From NCBI RefSeq assembly GCF_003999975.1, contig NZ_RJAC01000009.1, positions 220,631-284,630 of the forward strand: a stretch of 64,000 nucleotides of DNA. The letters run 5' to 3'. A program made the position numbers and the translations under genes. This document shows positions 16,091-24,365 of this stretch, in pieces. A model generated the notes under the pieces. It was given only the letters and a program-made list of their open reading frames with translations. It was not told where the DNA came from and made no database searches. The DNA comes from Actinoplanes solisilvae. GTDB lineage: Bacteria > Actinomycetota > Actinomycetes > Mycobacteriales > Micromonosporaceae. Each line of letters opens with the position of its first letter. Position 1 is the stretch's first letter.

Positions 16091-16819
16091 ATGTCCGCCC
16101 CCCTCGCCGTGCAGACCACCGGCCGCGCCGACGGGCCCCTGCTGCTCCTGCTCGCGGGCCAGGCCAACTCCCACGCGTGGTGGACCGGCTTGCGCGAGCT
16201 CTTCGAGGACCGGTTCCGAGTCGTCACCTTCGACTACCGCGGTACGGGTTCCAGCCGCGGCCCGGTCGGCGAATGGTCCACGGCCGGCTTCGCCGACGAC
16301 GCCGCCGCTGTCCTGCGGGACCGTCCGGCCTTCGTCTACGGCACCTCGATGGGCGGCCGGGTGGCCCAGCACCTGGCGGCCCGTCACCCGTCCCTGGTCG
16401 AGCGGCTGGTGCTGGCCTGCACCTCCCCCGGCGGCGCCCACGCCGTCGAGCGCTCCGCCGACATACGCCGTCGCCTGTCCACGGCCCGGATCGACACGCT
16501 GCGCGAGCTCTTCTACACCCCAGCTTGGACCGGCGAGAGCCACCTCTTCGGCGACCCGACCATGACCCCCGCCGAGAGCCGGGCGCACCTGCGAGCCAGC
16601 AACCGCCACGACGCGTGGGACGTGCTCCCCCAGATCAAGGCGCCCACCCTGGTCCTGCACGGCACCGACGACCTCATGGTCCCGGCGGCCAACGCCCCGC
16701 TGCTGGCCGCCCGCATCCCCGGCGCCACGCTCCACCTGCACGAGGGCGGCCGCCACGGCTTCTTCGACGAGTTCGCCTTCGAGCTGACCCCCCTGATCGA
16801 CGACTTCCTTCGTTCCTGA
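16091..16819 (+). CDS. Alpha/beta-fold hydrolase
   Basis: 242-aa soluble alpha/beta hydrolase of the lactonase/haloperoxidase-like group. The nucleophile elbow is YGTSMGGRVAQHLA (Ser about 86), the acid is in LVLHGTDDLMVP, and the catalytic His in GGRHGFFDEF. FDYRGTGSS marks the strand-4 turn. The Shine-Dalgarno before ATG 16091 is poor. A CebR-like palindrome lies immediately upstream, so sugar-responsive repression is possible. Substrate unknown; such enzymes often cleave small esters or lactones. Confidence 0.82.
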   Translation: MSAPLAVQTTGRADGPLLLLLAGQANSHAWWTGLRELFEDRFRVVTFDYRGTGSSRGPVGEWSTAGFADDAAAVLRDRPAFVYGTSMGGRVAQHLAARHPSLVERLVLACTSPGGAHAVERSADIRRRLSTARIDTLRELFYTPAWTGESHLFGDPTMTPAESRAHLRASNRHDAWDVLPQIKAPTLVLHGTDDLMVPAANAPLLAARIPGATLHLHEGGRHGFFDEFAFELTPLIDDFLRS

Positions 16820-16895
16820 CGTGAGCGGTCGCCCTTCACCCGTCCGGGTGAGATGCTGGCGGGGCGACCGGTCGCATTTGGAGGGAGCCCCGCCC

Positions 16896-16928
16896 ATGCC
16901 CCCGAAACTCCCCGTCTGCGTCGAGTAG
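16896..16928 (+). CDS. Possible 10-codon leader peptide upstream of STAND gene
   Basis: ATG 16896 opens a 10-aa frame, MPPKLPVCVE, ending at TAG 16926-16928. It has a GGAGGGAG Shine-Dalgarno about 8 bases upstream, whereas the STAND ATG at 16936 has none and starts 7 bases after this stop. That arrangement suggests the leader is translated and the large gene is expressed by reinitiation. It lacks the FxSxx C-terminus of Fxs-type peptides. It may also be a chance frame. Confidence 0.35.
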   Translation: MPPKLPVCVE

Positions 16929-16935
16929 GCGCGTC

Positions 16936-19860
16936 ATGCCCGGCGACCAGCGGTGGCGAAAAACGCGTCTCATCGCCTCCGCCGTGGCCGCCGTCTGCAT
17001 GCTCGTGCTGCTGCCGATCTCGACAAACATCGCCACCGGCGGGAACGTCCCCGACTTCCTGCGCCAGGGATGGGTGAGCTGGACCGCGGTCGCGGTATTC
17101 GGCGTCATCGCGGTAGCCACGTACGTTCCTCAGGCTCAGCCGGCGCCGCAGCCTTTGCCGCCTGATTTCTATCGGATGGTCGATCCCTCGGCCGGCGCCG
17201 GCTCAGAGGAGGACGACGATGCCGAGCCGTCACCGGAGGACAGCTTCCGGCCGCTCTACAGCGCACCGGTGCTGATCGACAGCCTGCCACCGGTCGTCCG
17301 CGGCCGGAACGACCTGCTGGCAGTCCTGACGCGACAGTGGCGGCAGGGCGGTCTCGTCGTGCTCGCCGGTCCCGGCGGCATGGGCAAGTCCACCCTCGCT
17401 CGCGAACTCGTGCGGAGGTCCGAGGGCGAGGCCCCGGCCTGGGAGGTATCGGCGGCTACCGCGGGCGGATTCGTCGACGGCCTGCGAGCGGTCGCCGCCA
17501 ACCTGACGGCCGACCGGAACGAGAGCGCCGCGGTCGGCGCGGGCCTGCCGGAGAGCCCAGACCACCTGTGGCGGCTGCTGGGCGACGCTCCGGCCGGTTG
17601 GCTGCTGATCGTCGACAACGCCGACGACCTCGAACATCTCGGCCGCCCCGGACGGACCGGCGGCCGCGAGCCGGAACCGGTGCGCAACTCGACCGGCTGG
17701 ATCCGTGGCAGCGGACCCGGTCTCGTCCTGGTCACCAGCCGGCACCGGGACAAGGACCGCTGGCCGCCGGACGCGACGGTGATCCGGGTCGACCAGCTCG
17801 ACGAGGACGGCGCCGCGGACCTCCTGCTCGACCTCGCGCCGCGGGCCGGCAGCCGGCGGGCGGCCAAGAACCTGGCCCATCGGCTCGGCCTGCTGCCGCT
17901 GGCATTACGGCTGGCCGGGCTCTATCTGGCCAGCCCCTACACCGATCACACGAGCTTCGACGCCTACCGGGCCGCGCTCGACGCCGACCCGGGTTTCCTG
18001 CGGGCGATCGAGCTGAGCCGGGACGATCCCGAACGCCTCGACCGTACGGTGCTGATGAAGACCTGGGAACTCTCCCTGAACGCGCTCGCCCAGCGGGGGA
18101 TGCCGCAGGCCCGGCCGACGCTGCGACTGCTGAGCTGCTTCGCTCCCGGTCTGCCGGTGCCGCTCGCACTGCTCCGCGACCGGCTCGAGGGCTTCCTGGG
18201 CGCCTGTGTGGAAGGCGTCGAACCACCGGCGCTGCGCCCGATCCTCGAAGGACTTGACAACCTCGGGCTGGTCAGCTCGACGGCCGGGTCGACCGAGGGC
18301 GGACTCACCGGTCCCGGCGTACGGGTGCACGCGGTCGTGGCCGACACCAGCCGCCTGCACCTGACGGAGGAGCCGTTCGAGAAGCTGATCCGTACGACGG
18401 CGGTCGGCCTGATCGCGACCGAGCTCGACGGACTGACAGCCGACCGGCCGTCCGCCTGGGCGAAGTTCCGGCTGCTCACACCGCATCTGCAGGCCCTGCT
18501 GCTCAACTCGGCGCCGCGGTTGCCCGACCCGGCCCTGACGACGCTGGCCGGCACCACCAGCAGCGTGGCCGGGGCGTACGGATACATGGGCCGGGCCGAG
18601 CTCGGCATCATGCTGCTCACCTGGCTGTTGAAAGCCCGCCGCACGTGGACCGGCCCGGTCGCGGAGACGCGCCTGGGAGCCCGGCAGCATCTCGCCAACC
18701 TGCTCGACCCGGCGGCGGCCGAACGGATCTGGCGAGAGATCCTGACCATCCGGCTGGGCCACTGGCCGGCCGACAGCCCGCTCGTGCTGGCCGCCCGGCA
18801 CAACATCCTCGAGGTCCGCAGCCGGCGTCTGCCGTGGAGCGAGGTTCAGCCCTCGTTCCAGGCTCTGCTCGAGGCCGAGGAAGTGAGTTTGGGCCCGGAC
18901 TTCCGGGTGACGCTGGCGACCCGCCAGGTCATCGCCGTCCGGGTCGGAGCGGCCGGCGACTGGCCGGCGGCCGAAGATCTGCTCCGTCGTCTGGCGGCCG
19001 ACGCGGTCGAGGCCTACGGCGGAAACGACCTGGTCGCGCTGGTGGCCCGCCGTAACTATCACACGCTGCTGAGGCACCGGAAACGTCTGGCCGAGGCGGA
19101 CGGCGACGATCGCCGGCTGCACGACGACCTGCGCAAGACGCTCGGCGCCGATCACATCCTGTCCGGCCGCCATTTCGGCGCCGACGACTTCGTCGTCCTG
19201 TCCGTGATCAGCTCGCCCTACCTGAACAACGAGCTGGCCGCCATGACCTTGAGGAAGGTAATCGCCATGGCCGAGACCAATCCCAAGGCGGCGCTCGAAG
19301 CCTTCGACGCTCTGATCAAGCGTTTCGGCGACGACACCACGCCCGGCATCGTCGAGACCGTCGCCGACGGCATGTTCCAGAAAGCCCTCCTGCTCGGGAA
19401 GAACGACAAGGTTCGAGATTCGGTCGCCGTGTACGACGAACTCATCGGCCGCTACGACGGCAAGGACTCGCCCGTGCTCCGGGTGCTCGTCGCGCACTCG
19501 TTCAACAACAAGGCGATCTCCGCCGCCTGGGACCCCGATCAGAGCGTGGACGCCGCGGAACAGGCCTCGATCCGTTATCAGCGGCTCGGCGCGGAGGACC
19601 CGGACAACTTCTCGGAACTCGCGGCCAAGGCGCCACGCCTGGCCGAGCAGATCCGCGCCTCGGCGCCGGCGGCGATGCTGGACTTCGCGAAGCAGGCGGC
19701 ACGGCTGGAGCAATGGGACGAGGCGCTCGAGGTTCTGGACAGGTTCATCACCCGGTACGGCGAGGAGGAGTCACCGAAGCTGCGACAGCTCGTCGCCCAG
19801 GCCATGCTGCTGAGAGCGACAATCCTGGGCCGCTCCGAGAACGGCGACGGGCCCGCGTGA
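16936..19860 (+). CDS. Membrane-anchored STAND (NB-ARC-like) ATPase with TPR-like C-terminus
   Basis: 974 aa. Two membrane helices open the protein (IASAVAAVCMLVLLPIS, about 12-29, and WTAVAVFGVIAVATYVP, 49-65), then an acidic linker. A STAND NTPase follows: Walker A GPGGMGKST at 145-153, Walker B WLLIVDNADD at 222-231, sensor VLVTSRHRD, and a GLPLAL-like box, LGLLPLALRLAGLYL. Residues 500-974 are helical repeats of TPR character (for example LARQHL-type pairs and EALEVLDRFITRYGEE). STAND proteins oligomerise on ligand sensing; this form would signal at the membrane. Possible roles are regulation or phage defence. A 10-codon leader lies directly upstream. No effector enzyme domain is fused. 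Confidence 0.85.
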   Translation: MPGDQRWRKTRLIASAVAAVCMLVLLPISTNIATGGNVPDFLRQGWVSWTAVAVFGVIAVATYVPQAQPAPQPLPPDFYRMVDPSAGAGSEEDDDAEPSPEDSFRPLYSAPVLIDSLPPVVRGRNDLLAVLTRQWRQGGLVVLAGPGGMGKSTLARELVRRSEGEAPAWEVSAATAGGFVDGLRAVAANLTADRNESAAVGAGLPESPDHLWRLLGDAPAGWLLIVDNADDLEHLGRPGRTGGREPEPVRNSTGWIRGSGPGLVLVTSRHRDKDRWPPDATVIRVDQLDEDGAADLLLDLAPRAGSRRAAKNLAHRLGLLPLALRLAGLYLASPYTDHTSFDAYRAALDADPGFLRAIELSRDDPERLDRTVLMKTWELSLNALAQRGMPQARPTLRLLSCFAPGLPVPLALLRDRLEGFLGACVEGVEPPALRPILEGLDNLGLVSSTAGSTEGGLTGPGVRVHAVVADTSRLHLTEEPFEKLIRTTAVGLIATELDGLTADRPSAWAKFRLLTPHLQALLLNSAPRLPDPALTTLAGTTSSVAGAYGYMGRAELGIMLLTWLLKARRTWTGPVAETRLGARQHLANLLDPAAAERIWREILTIRLGHWPADSPLVLAARHNILEVRSRRLPWSEVQPSFQALLEAEEVSLGPDFRVTLATRQVIAVRVGAAGDWPAAEDLLRRLAADAVEAYGGNDLVALVARRNYHTLLRHRKRLAEADGDDRRLHDDLRKTLGADHILSGRHFGADDFVVLSVISSPYLNNELAAMTLRKVIAMAETNPKAALEAFDALIKRFGDDTTPGIVETVADGMFQKALLLGKNDKVRDSVAVYDELIGRYDGKDSPVLRVLVAHSFNNKAISAAWDPDQSVDAAEQASIRYQRLGAEDPDNFSELAAKAPRLAEQIRASAPAAMLDFAKQAARLEQWDEALEVLDRFITRYGEEESPKLRQLVAQAMLLRATILGRSENGDGPA

Positions 19861-19867
19861 TGTGACG

Positions 19868-20296
19868 TCAGTGCCGTGACCCGTCGTGGCCTTGCAGCAG
19901 GGCGAGGGTGGTGTGATGGTCGCCCGCGGCGGCCCACTCGGCCGCTGTACGGCCCTGGCCGTCGTCCTCGCGCCGTTGCCGGTCGGCCCCGGCCACGAGC
20001 AGCTCACGCACGGCGTCGAGGTGCCCCCAGCACGCGGCCGCGCACAGGGGCAGGCCCTCGTCCCCCGAGCCGCTCTCCGCGTCGGGGTCGGCGCCGGCCG
20101 CGAGCAGCCGCCGCACGTTGTCGGCTCGGCCCTGGACGCTCGCCCGGTACAGCGGGGTGGTCCCGTCGGGGTCCGGCCGTCCCGGATCCGCGCCGGCCAC
20201 CAGCCACCGCTCGACCTGCTGAACGTCGCCCCAACCGGCCGCCTCGGTCAGCCGCCGCTGCAACTTCTTACGCCGCCGCCTATTCACGTCCCCCAT
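19868..20296 (-). CDS. Ankyrin-repeat protein
   Basis: 142 aa. A basic start (GDVNRRRRKKLQRRL) is followed by about three ankyrin repeats, each with the TPL..A...G....V..LL..GAD pattern: VERWLVAGADPGRPDPDGTT, DNVRRLLAAGADPDAESGSG and DAVRELLVAGADRQRR. Such small repeat proteins bind other proteins; the partner is not evident. ATG 20296 has GGGGGA upstream. It converges with the STAND gene (8 bases apart) and is divergent from the M48 peptidase gene. Confidence 0.8.
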   Translation of the reverse strand: MGDVNRRRRKKLQRRLTEAAGWGDVQQVERWLVAGADPGRPDPDGTTPLYRASVQGRADNVRRLLAAGADPDAESGSGDEGLPLCAAACWGHLDAVRELLVAGADRQRREDDGQGRTAAEWAAAGDHHTTLALLQGHDGSRH

Positions 20297-20325
20297 TGTT
20301 GTCCCCCGCCCTCCCACAGATCATC

Positions 20326-21399
20326 ATGTCCGCCGTGACTTCGACGATCATTGAAGGGCCGTGCCCGACGTGCGGCACGGTGCTGACCAGCGCCCCGGAG
20401 CAGGCTCCGTGGTGCGCCGGGTGCGAGTGGAACCTCGACCACTTCCCGGACGAGCCTGGATACAGCTGGTTCTGGAACAAGATCGCGGCCGCGGACCGAC
20501 GGGCCGGGTTCCGGTCGGACCGGTTGCTCGCCGAATCGACGGACGCTGAGCCGGTCGGGCGCACCGGCTTTCGCTTCCTGCTGGCGGTGTCGGCCGTACT
20601 CATGGCGGTCGTGGTCGCGGGGGTGGCCGGAGGGCTGTGGCTGATCATCGCGGGCGGTTCGTTCTGGTCGGTCGTGTCGGGGCTGGTGCTGCTGGCACTC
20701 GCGGCGGTGCTCCGTCCACGCTTCAATCGATTGAAGCCGCTGCTCGAGAACAGCTATCGGGTGGAGCGGACAGACGCGCCCACCGTGTACGCGCTGATCG
20801 ACCGCATCGCCGAGCGGGTGGACGCTCCCCGTCCGGACATCGTGCTGTTCGACTTCGGCTGGAACGCCGGCGTCCTGACGGTCGGACCGCGACCGCAGCG
20901 GGTGCTGATCGTCGGCGTGCGACTGCTGCTCGCCCTGCGGCCGCAGGAGGTGGTTGCGCTGCTCGGCCACGAACTGGGCCACCTGAAGTACTCCGACACC
21001 CGCCGCCTGATGCTGACCATGCCCGCCCGGACCGCCGGCAGCGAGGCGGCGCTGTACCTGGCCGACGTCCTGGCCATGCTGCCCGAACTCAGCGAGTACG
21101 TGCAGCACCACGTGCCCAAGGGCGAGGCGGCCATGCGCTGGCGCCGCATGCTCAGGACGGTGCAGGAACGCGAATCGGCGGGCGCTCCGGCACGGCGCCA
21201 GCTTTCCATCCGTACGGGGGCCTCGCTCTTCGCCTCTCATCCGGCACCCGGACGACGCCATCAGTGGCTGGCCGCGCGTCCCGCCCAGTCAGCGTCGGTA
21301 TTCGTCACCGAGGGCGAGGCCGAAACCCTCGAGCAGGAGATCAAGCCATACGCCGAGGCGCTGCACCGCACCATGCTGAAAGCGATCGTGCACGACTGA
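20326..21399 (+). CDS. M48 family metallopeptidase with N-terminal zinc ribbon
   Basis: 357 aa. An N-terminal zinc-ribbon-like CPTCG...CAGC pair (about 13-35) precedes two membrane helices (FLLAVSAVLMAVVVAGVAGGLWLII and SVVSGLVLLALAAVL), then an M48-type peptidase domain with the zinc motif in LLGHELGHLKYSDTRR. The third zinc ligand of HtpX-like enzymes, a Glu downstream, could be that of GSEAALYLAD or one further on; I cannot place it. Start ATG 20326; no good Shine-Dalgarno. Likely a membrane quality-control or maturation protease. It ends before an 11-bp hairpin shared with the convergent fdhA. Confidence 0.78.
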   Translation: MSAVTSTIIEGPCPTCGTVLTSAPEQAPWCAGCEWNLDHFPDEPGYSWFWNKIAAADRRAGFRSDRLLAESTDAEPVGRTGFRFLLAVSAVLMAVVVAGVAGGLWLIIAGGSFWSVVSGLVLLALAAVLRPRFNRLKPLLENSYRVERTDAPTVYALIDRIAERVDAPRPDIVLFDFGWNAGVLTVGPRPQRVLIVGVRLLLALRPQEVVALLGHELGHLKYSDTRRLMLTMPARTAGSEAALYLADVLAMLPELSEYVQHHVPKGEAAMRWRRMLRTVQERESAGAPARRQLSIRTGASLFASHPAPGRRHQWLAARPAQSASVFVTEGEAETLEQEIKPYAEALHRTMLKAIVHD

Positions 21400-21407
21400 G
21401 AAGTTCA

Positions 21408-21442
21408 CCGCCGCCACGAACCCGGTGAGGCCGTGGCGGCGG
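21408..21442. terminator. Bidirectional terminator hairpin
   Basis: Perfect arms CCGCCGCCACG (21408-21418) and CGTGGCGGCGG (21432-21442) with a 13-base loop lie between the convergent M48 and formaldehyde dehydrogenase genes. The position and GC-rich stem fit an actinomycete terminator without T-run. Confidence 0.75.
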
Positions 21443-21453
21443 GGAACCCGCGA

Positions 21454-22689
21454 TCAGTTGATCAGGCCGTGCGGGTCGATCACGTACTTCTTGGCCGCGC
21501 CCTGGTCGAAGTCCTGGTAACCCTGCGGGGCCTGGGACAGCGGGATGGCCTGGGCGTTCACGTTCTTCGCGATCTGCACACGGTCGTGCAGGATCGCCAT
21601 CATGAGCTGGCGGTTGTACTTCATCACGGGGCACTGGCCGGTGACGAACGAGTGCGACTTGGCCCAGCCGAGGCCCAGGCGCAGCGACAGCGAGCCGACC
21701 TTGGCCGCCTCGTCGACGCCGCCCGGGTCGCCGGTGACGTAGAGGCCGGGTACGCCGATCGCGCCGCCCGCCCGGGTCAACTCCATCAGCGAGTTGAGCA
21801 CCGTGGCCGGCATCTCGGTCTGCGCGTCCTGGCCGTGGCCGCGGGCCTCGAAACCGACCGCGTCGACGGCCGAGTCGACCAGCGGCTGACCGATCGACGG
21901 CGCGTCGTGGCCGAGGATCTGCTGCACCTGTTCGGCCGGGTCGCCGTCGGCCACGTTGACCGTCTCGCAGCCGAAGCTGCGGGCCTGCGCGAGCCGCTCC
22001 TCATTGAGGTCACCGACGATCACGACCGCCGCGCCGAGCAGCCAGGCTGAGCTGGCCGCAGCCAGGCCCACCGGGCCGGCACCCGCGATGTAAACGGTCG
22101 ACCCGGTGGTGACGCCCGCGCTGACACAGCCGTGGTAGCCGGTCGGGAAGATGTCGGCGAGCATCGCGAGGTCGAGGGCCTTTTCGAGCGCCTGGTCGCG
22201 GTCGGGGAATCGGAGCAGGTTCCAGTCCGCGTACGGGACCAGCACGTACTCGGCCTGGCCGCCGACCCAGCCGCCCATGTCGACGTAACCGTACGCCGAA
22301 CCGGGCCGATCGGGGTTGACGTTCAGGCAGACGCCGGTCTTGCCCTCCTTGCAGTTGCGGCAGCGGCCGCAGGCGATGTTGAACGGCACCGAACAGATGT
22401 CGCCGACCTTGATGTATTCGACGTCCGACCCGACGTCGATCACCTCGCCGGTGATCTCGTGACCGAGCACGAGACCTTCGGGCGCTGTGGTGCGGCCGCG
22501 AACCATGTGCTGGTCGCTGCCGCAGATGTTGGTGGCGACCGTTCTGAGGATCGCCCCGTGCGGAGTCCGGCGGCCGACGTTCTCCTTGTTGACGCCGGGT
22601 CCGTCCTTCATCTCGTACGTGGGGTAGTCGATATCGCGGACCTCGACCTTGCCGGGGCCCTGGTAGACCACCGCGCGATTGGCTGGCAT
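21454..22689 (-). CDS. fdhA: Glutathione-independent formaldehyde dehydrogenase
   Basis: 411-aa zinc-dependent medium-chain dehydrogenase. It carries the catalytic zinc Cys of TNICGSDQHMVRG and the GHEITGEV motif, the structural zinc loop CGRCRNCKEGKTGVC, and an NAD-binding AGAGPVGLAAA turn. The insert around GYVDMGGWVGGQAEYVLVPYAD and the C-terminal QDFDQGAAKKYVIDPHG match the Pseudomonas putida-type FDH (about 399 aa), which oxidises formaldehyde with tightly bound NAD and no glutathione. Start ATG 22689 has GGGAGG five bases upstream. Nested inverted repeats just upstream probably control it. Monocistronic. Confidence 0.9.
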   Translation of the reverse strand: MPANRAVVYQGPGKVEVRDIDYPTYEMKDGPGVNKENVGRRTPHGAILRTVATNICGSDQHMVRGRTTAPEGLVLGHEITGEVIDVGSDVEYIKVGDICSVPFNIACGRCRNCKEGKTGVCLNVNPDRPGSAYGYVDMGGWVGGQAEYVLVPYADWNLLRFPDRDQALEKALDLAMLADIFPTGYHGCVSAGVTTGSTVYIAGAGPVGLAAASSAWLLGAAVVIVGDLNEERLAQARSFGCETVNVADGDPAEQVQQILGHDAPSIGQPLVDSAVDAVGFEARGHGQDAQTEMPATVLNSLMELTRAGGAIGVPGLYVTGDPGGVDEAAKVGSLSLRLGLGWAKSHSFVTGQCPVMKYNRQLMMAILHDRVQIAKNVNAQAIPLSQAPQGYQDFDQGAAKKYVIDPHGLIN

Positions 22690-22712
22690 CGTTGCCTCCC
22701 ATCGTTGTTGCG

Positions 22713-22747
22713 ATGGCGGCGAAAAGTGACCGTGGTCACGCCGCCAT
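22713..22747. promoter_or_regulatory. Nested inverted repeats upstream of fdhA
   Basis: An outer repeat ATGGCGGC (22713-22720) / GCCGCCAT (22740-22747) encloses GTGACC-GT-GGTCAC (22726-22739). The element lies 24-58 bases upstream of the leftward fdhA ATG, where an operator would be expected. No adjacent regulator gene points to the binding protein. Confidence 0.5.
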
Positions 22748-23374
22748 GAACGCCATGCTTCCCCACGACAGCCGAGACAAACCGTTAATTGTCCCGAGAA
22801 CCGTCGATTACGACATCTGGGTCCGGCGGGCTCCGGCCCCGCTGAGGTTCCGGCGAAGACCACCGGCGGACTTCCTGACCTGGGCGGCAGATCTCCTGGC
22901 CGGGGAGCAGACCGGTTTCGAATGCAGAGCGGCACGCCGCCGATCCGCCGGCGGTGGCTACCGGAGCCCGGAAACCCGCCGGGCGAACGGCCGGGCCACG
23001 TCACGGAGCGCGGGAGGCGGCCGTGCGGGCGAAAGAGCGGCCGGGTGACGGAACGGTCGACCGCGGCTGGCATTCGTCGCCGACTGATCAAGATCTGTAA
23101 AGGTTTTCAGATGGCGATACCCGGCATTACAAAGATCATGGTCTATGTGTTGACACCTGCTTGAAACGGATTTCACACTGGCTCGCACATAAGAAATGCA
23201 AGTTTGTCGATGCTGGGCGGGAGCAGCGGGCGGCGATGACGGGTCCGTCGCGCCAGGCTCGGGGGTGTTGCTCACGCGGCTGCAGGGACGCGGGTGCGCG
23301 CCGCCGCCGCTGGTGGCGACGGGACGCGTGTGGTCGTAGGTGATAGCGGGACGTCGAGTGACCGGGAGGCCGGG
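22748..23374. other. Long intergenic region between fdhA and the LacI regulator
   Basis: About 630 bases without a credible gene: frames here have poor codon bias and no domain-like content. The right part (23080-23200) is markedly more AT-rich than its surroundings and carries TTGACA at 23150-23155 plus the LacI-type operator, so it is the likely promoter of the sugar-acid operon. Confidence 0.55.
23162..23175. promoter_or_regulatory. LacI-type operator in the regulator promoter
   Basis: TGAAACGGATTTCA has 5-bp inverted arms TGAAA/TTTCA, typical of LacI-family sites. It lies 7 bases after a consensus TTGACA (23150-23155), hence between or over the -35 and -10 regions. Autoregulation by the LacI protein encoded at 23375 is the likely role. 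Confidence 0.5.
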
Positions 23375-24352
23375 GTGGCGGTGACTATCAGGGATGTGGC
23401 CCGCATGGCCGGCGTCTCGGTCGCCACTGTCACCCGGGCGCTGTCCACCCCTGAGGTTGTGCGGCCGACCACGCGGGAGCGGGTTCGCGAGGTCGCGTCC
23501 AGCCTCGGATATCACCCCAACCGGGCTGCGCGAGGGCTGATCACCGGGCGTACGGGCAACATCGGGTTGCTCGTTCCCGACCTGGCCAATCCGTTCTTCC
23601 CGAGCATCGTGAAGGGCGTGCAGGCGCGCGCCCTCGAAGCCGACCACGCCGTCTTCCTCGCCGACACCGACGAGGACCCGGACGCCGAGGCCGGCCTGGT
23701 GCGCAAGCTCGCCAAGCAGGTCGACGGGCTGGTGCTGTGTTCGCCGCGGATGGCCGAACAGGAGTTGCGCGCGGTTGCTCGTGAGGTTCCGATGGTGCTG
23801 GTCTATCGACGGATCGCGGGCGTCCCCTCGGTCACGGCCGAGTTCCTCGACGGCATGCGGCAGGCGCTGAGCCATCTCGTCGCTCTCGGGCACCGGCGCA
23901 TCGCGTACGTCGCCGGGCCGCGCTCGAGCTGGGCCAACCGGGAACGGGTGCGTTCGTTGCGCACCGTCGCCAAGCAGGCCGGCGTCGAACTGGTCGAGCT
24001 GGGCAGTGTCACCCCGCAGTTCCAGGGTGGCGTCTCGGTCGCCGACCGGGTGCTGGCCGCCGCCGTGACCGCCGTCATCGCGTACAACGATCTGGTCGCC
24101 CTGGGTCTGCTCCACCGGTTCGCGGCGCGCGGGGTCGCGGTGCCGGACGACATCAGCGTGCTCGGTTTCGACGACATCCCGCTCGCCGCGATGGTGCATC
24201 CCGCGCTGACCACCGTCGCCCTCCCCCAGGGCCAGGCCGGTCAGGCCGGTGTCGACCTGCTGCTCGACCTGCTGAACAAGCGAGACCGGGCGGTCCGGCG
24301 TGAACTGCCCACCCAACTGATGGTGCGGGGCTCCACCGGTTCCGCCCGCTGA
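23375..24352 (+). CDS. LacI family transcriptional regulator
   Basis: 325 aa. The N-terminal helix-turn-helix reads TIRDVARMAGVSVATVTRAL followed by the hinge GYHPNRAARGL, and the rest is a periplasmic-binding-like sensor domain (GNIGLLVPDLANPFFPSIVKGV, then AVIAYNDLVALGLLHRFAARG and GVAVPDDISVLGFDDIPLA). I chose GTG 23375, with GGGAGG five bases upstream; GTG 23381 is the alternative. It heads a gene set for transport and dehydration of a sugar acid, beginning 14 bases before the binding lipoprotein. It probably represses the set until its sugar-acid ligand binds. Confidence 0.93.
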   Translation: MAVTIRDVARMAGVSVATVTRALSTPEVVRPTTRERVREVASSLGYHPNRAARGLITGRTGNIGLLVPDLANPFFPSIVKGVQARALEADHAVFLADTDEDPDAEAGLVRKLAKQVDGLVLCSPRMAEQELRAVAREVPMVLVYRRIAGVPSVTAEFLDGMRQALSHLVALGHRRIAYVAGPRSSWANRERVRSLRTVAKQAGVELVELGSVTPQFQGGVSVADRVLAAAVTAVIAYNDLVALGLLHRFAARGVAVPDDISVLGFDDIPLAAMVHPALTTVALPQGQAGQAGVDLLLDLLNKRDRAVRRELPTQLMVRGSTGSAR

Positions 24353-24365
24353 GAAGGGTCGCGAT

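Noticed and set aside
16896..16928. FxSxx-COOH peptide partner of the STAND protein
   Set aside because: The peptide ends PVCVE, without the F-x-S-x-x terminus, and no radical SAM maturase is adjacent.
16936..21399. STAND, ankyrin and M48 protease genes as one defence operon
   Set aside because: The ankyrin gene is on the opposite strand between the other two and each has its own ends, so no operon is supported.
21454..23091. Longer fdhA reading frame starting near 23091
   Set aside because: The upstream 130 codons are Arg/Pro/Ser-rich without homology; ATG 22689 has a clear Shine-Dalgarno and the family start.
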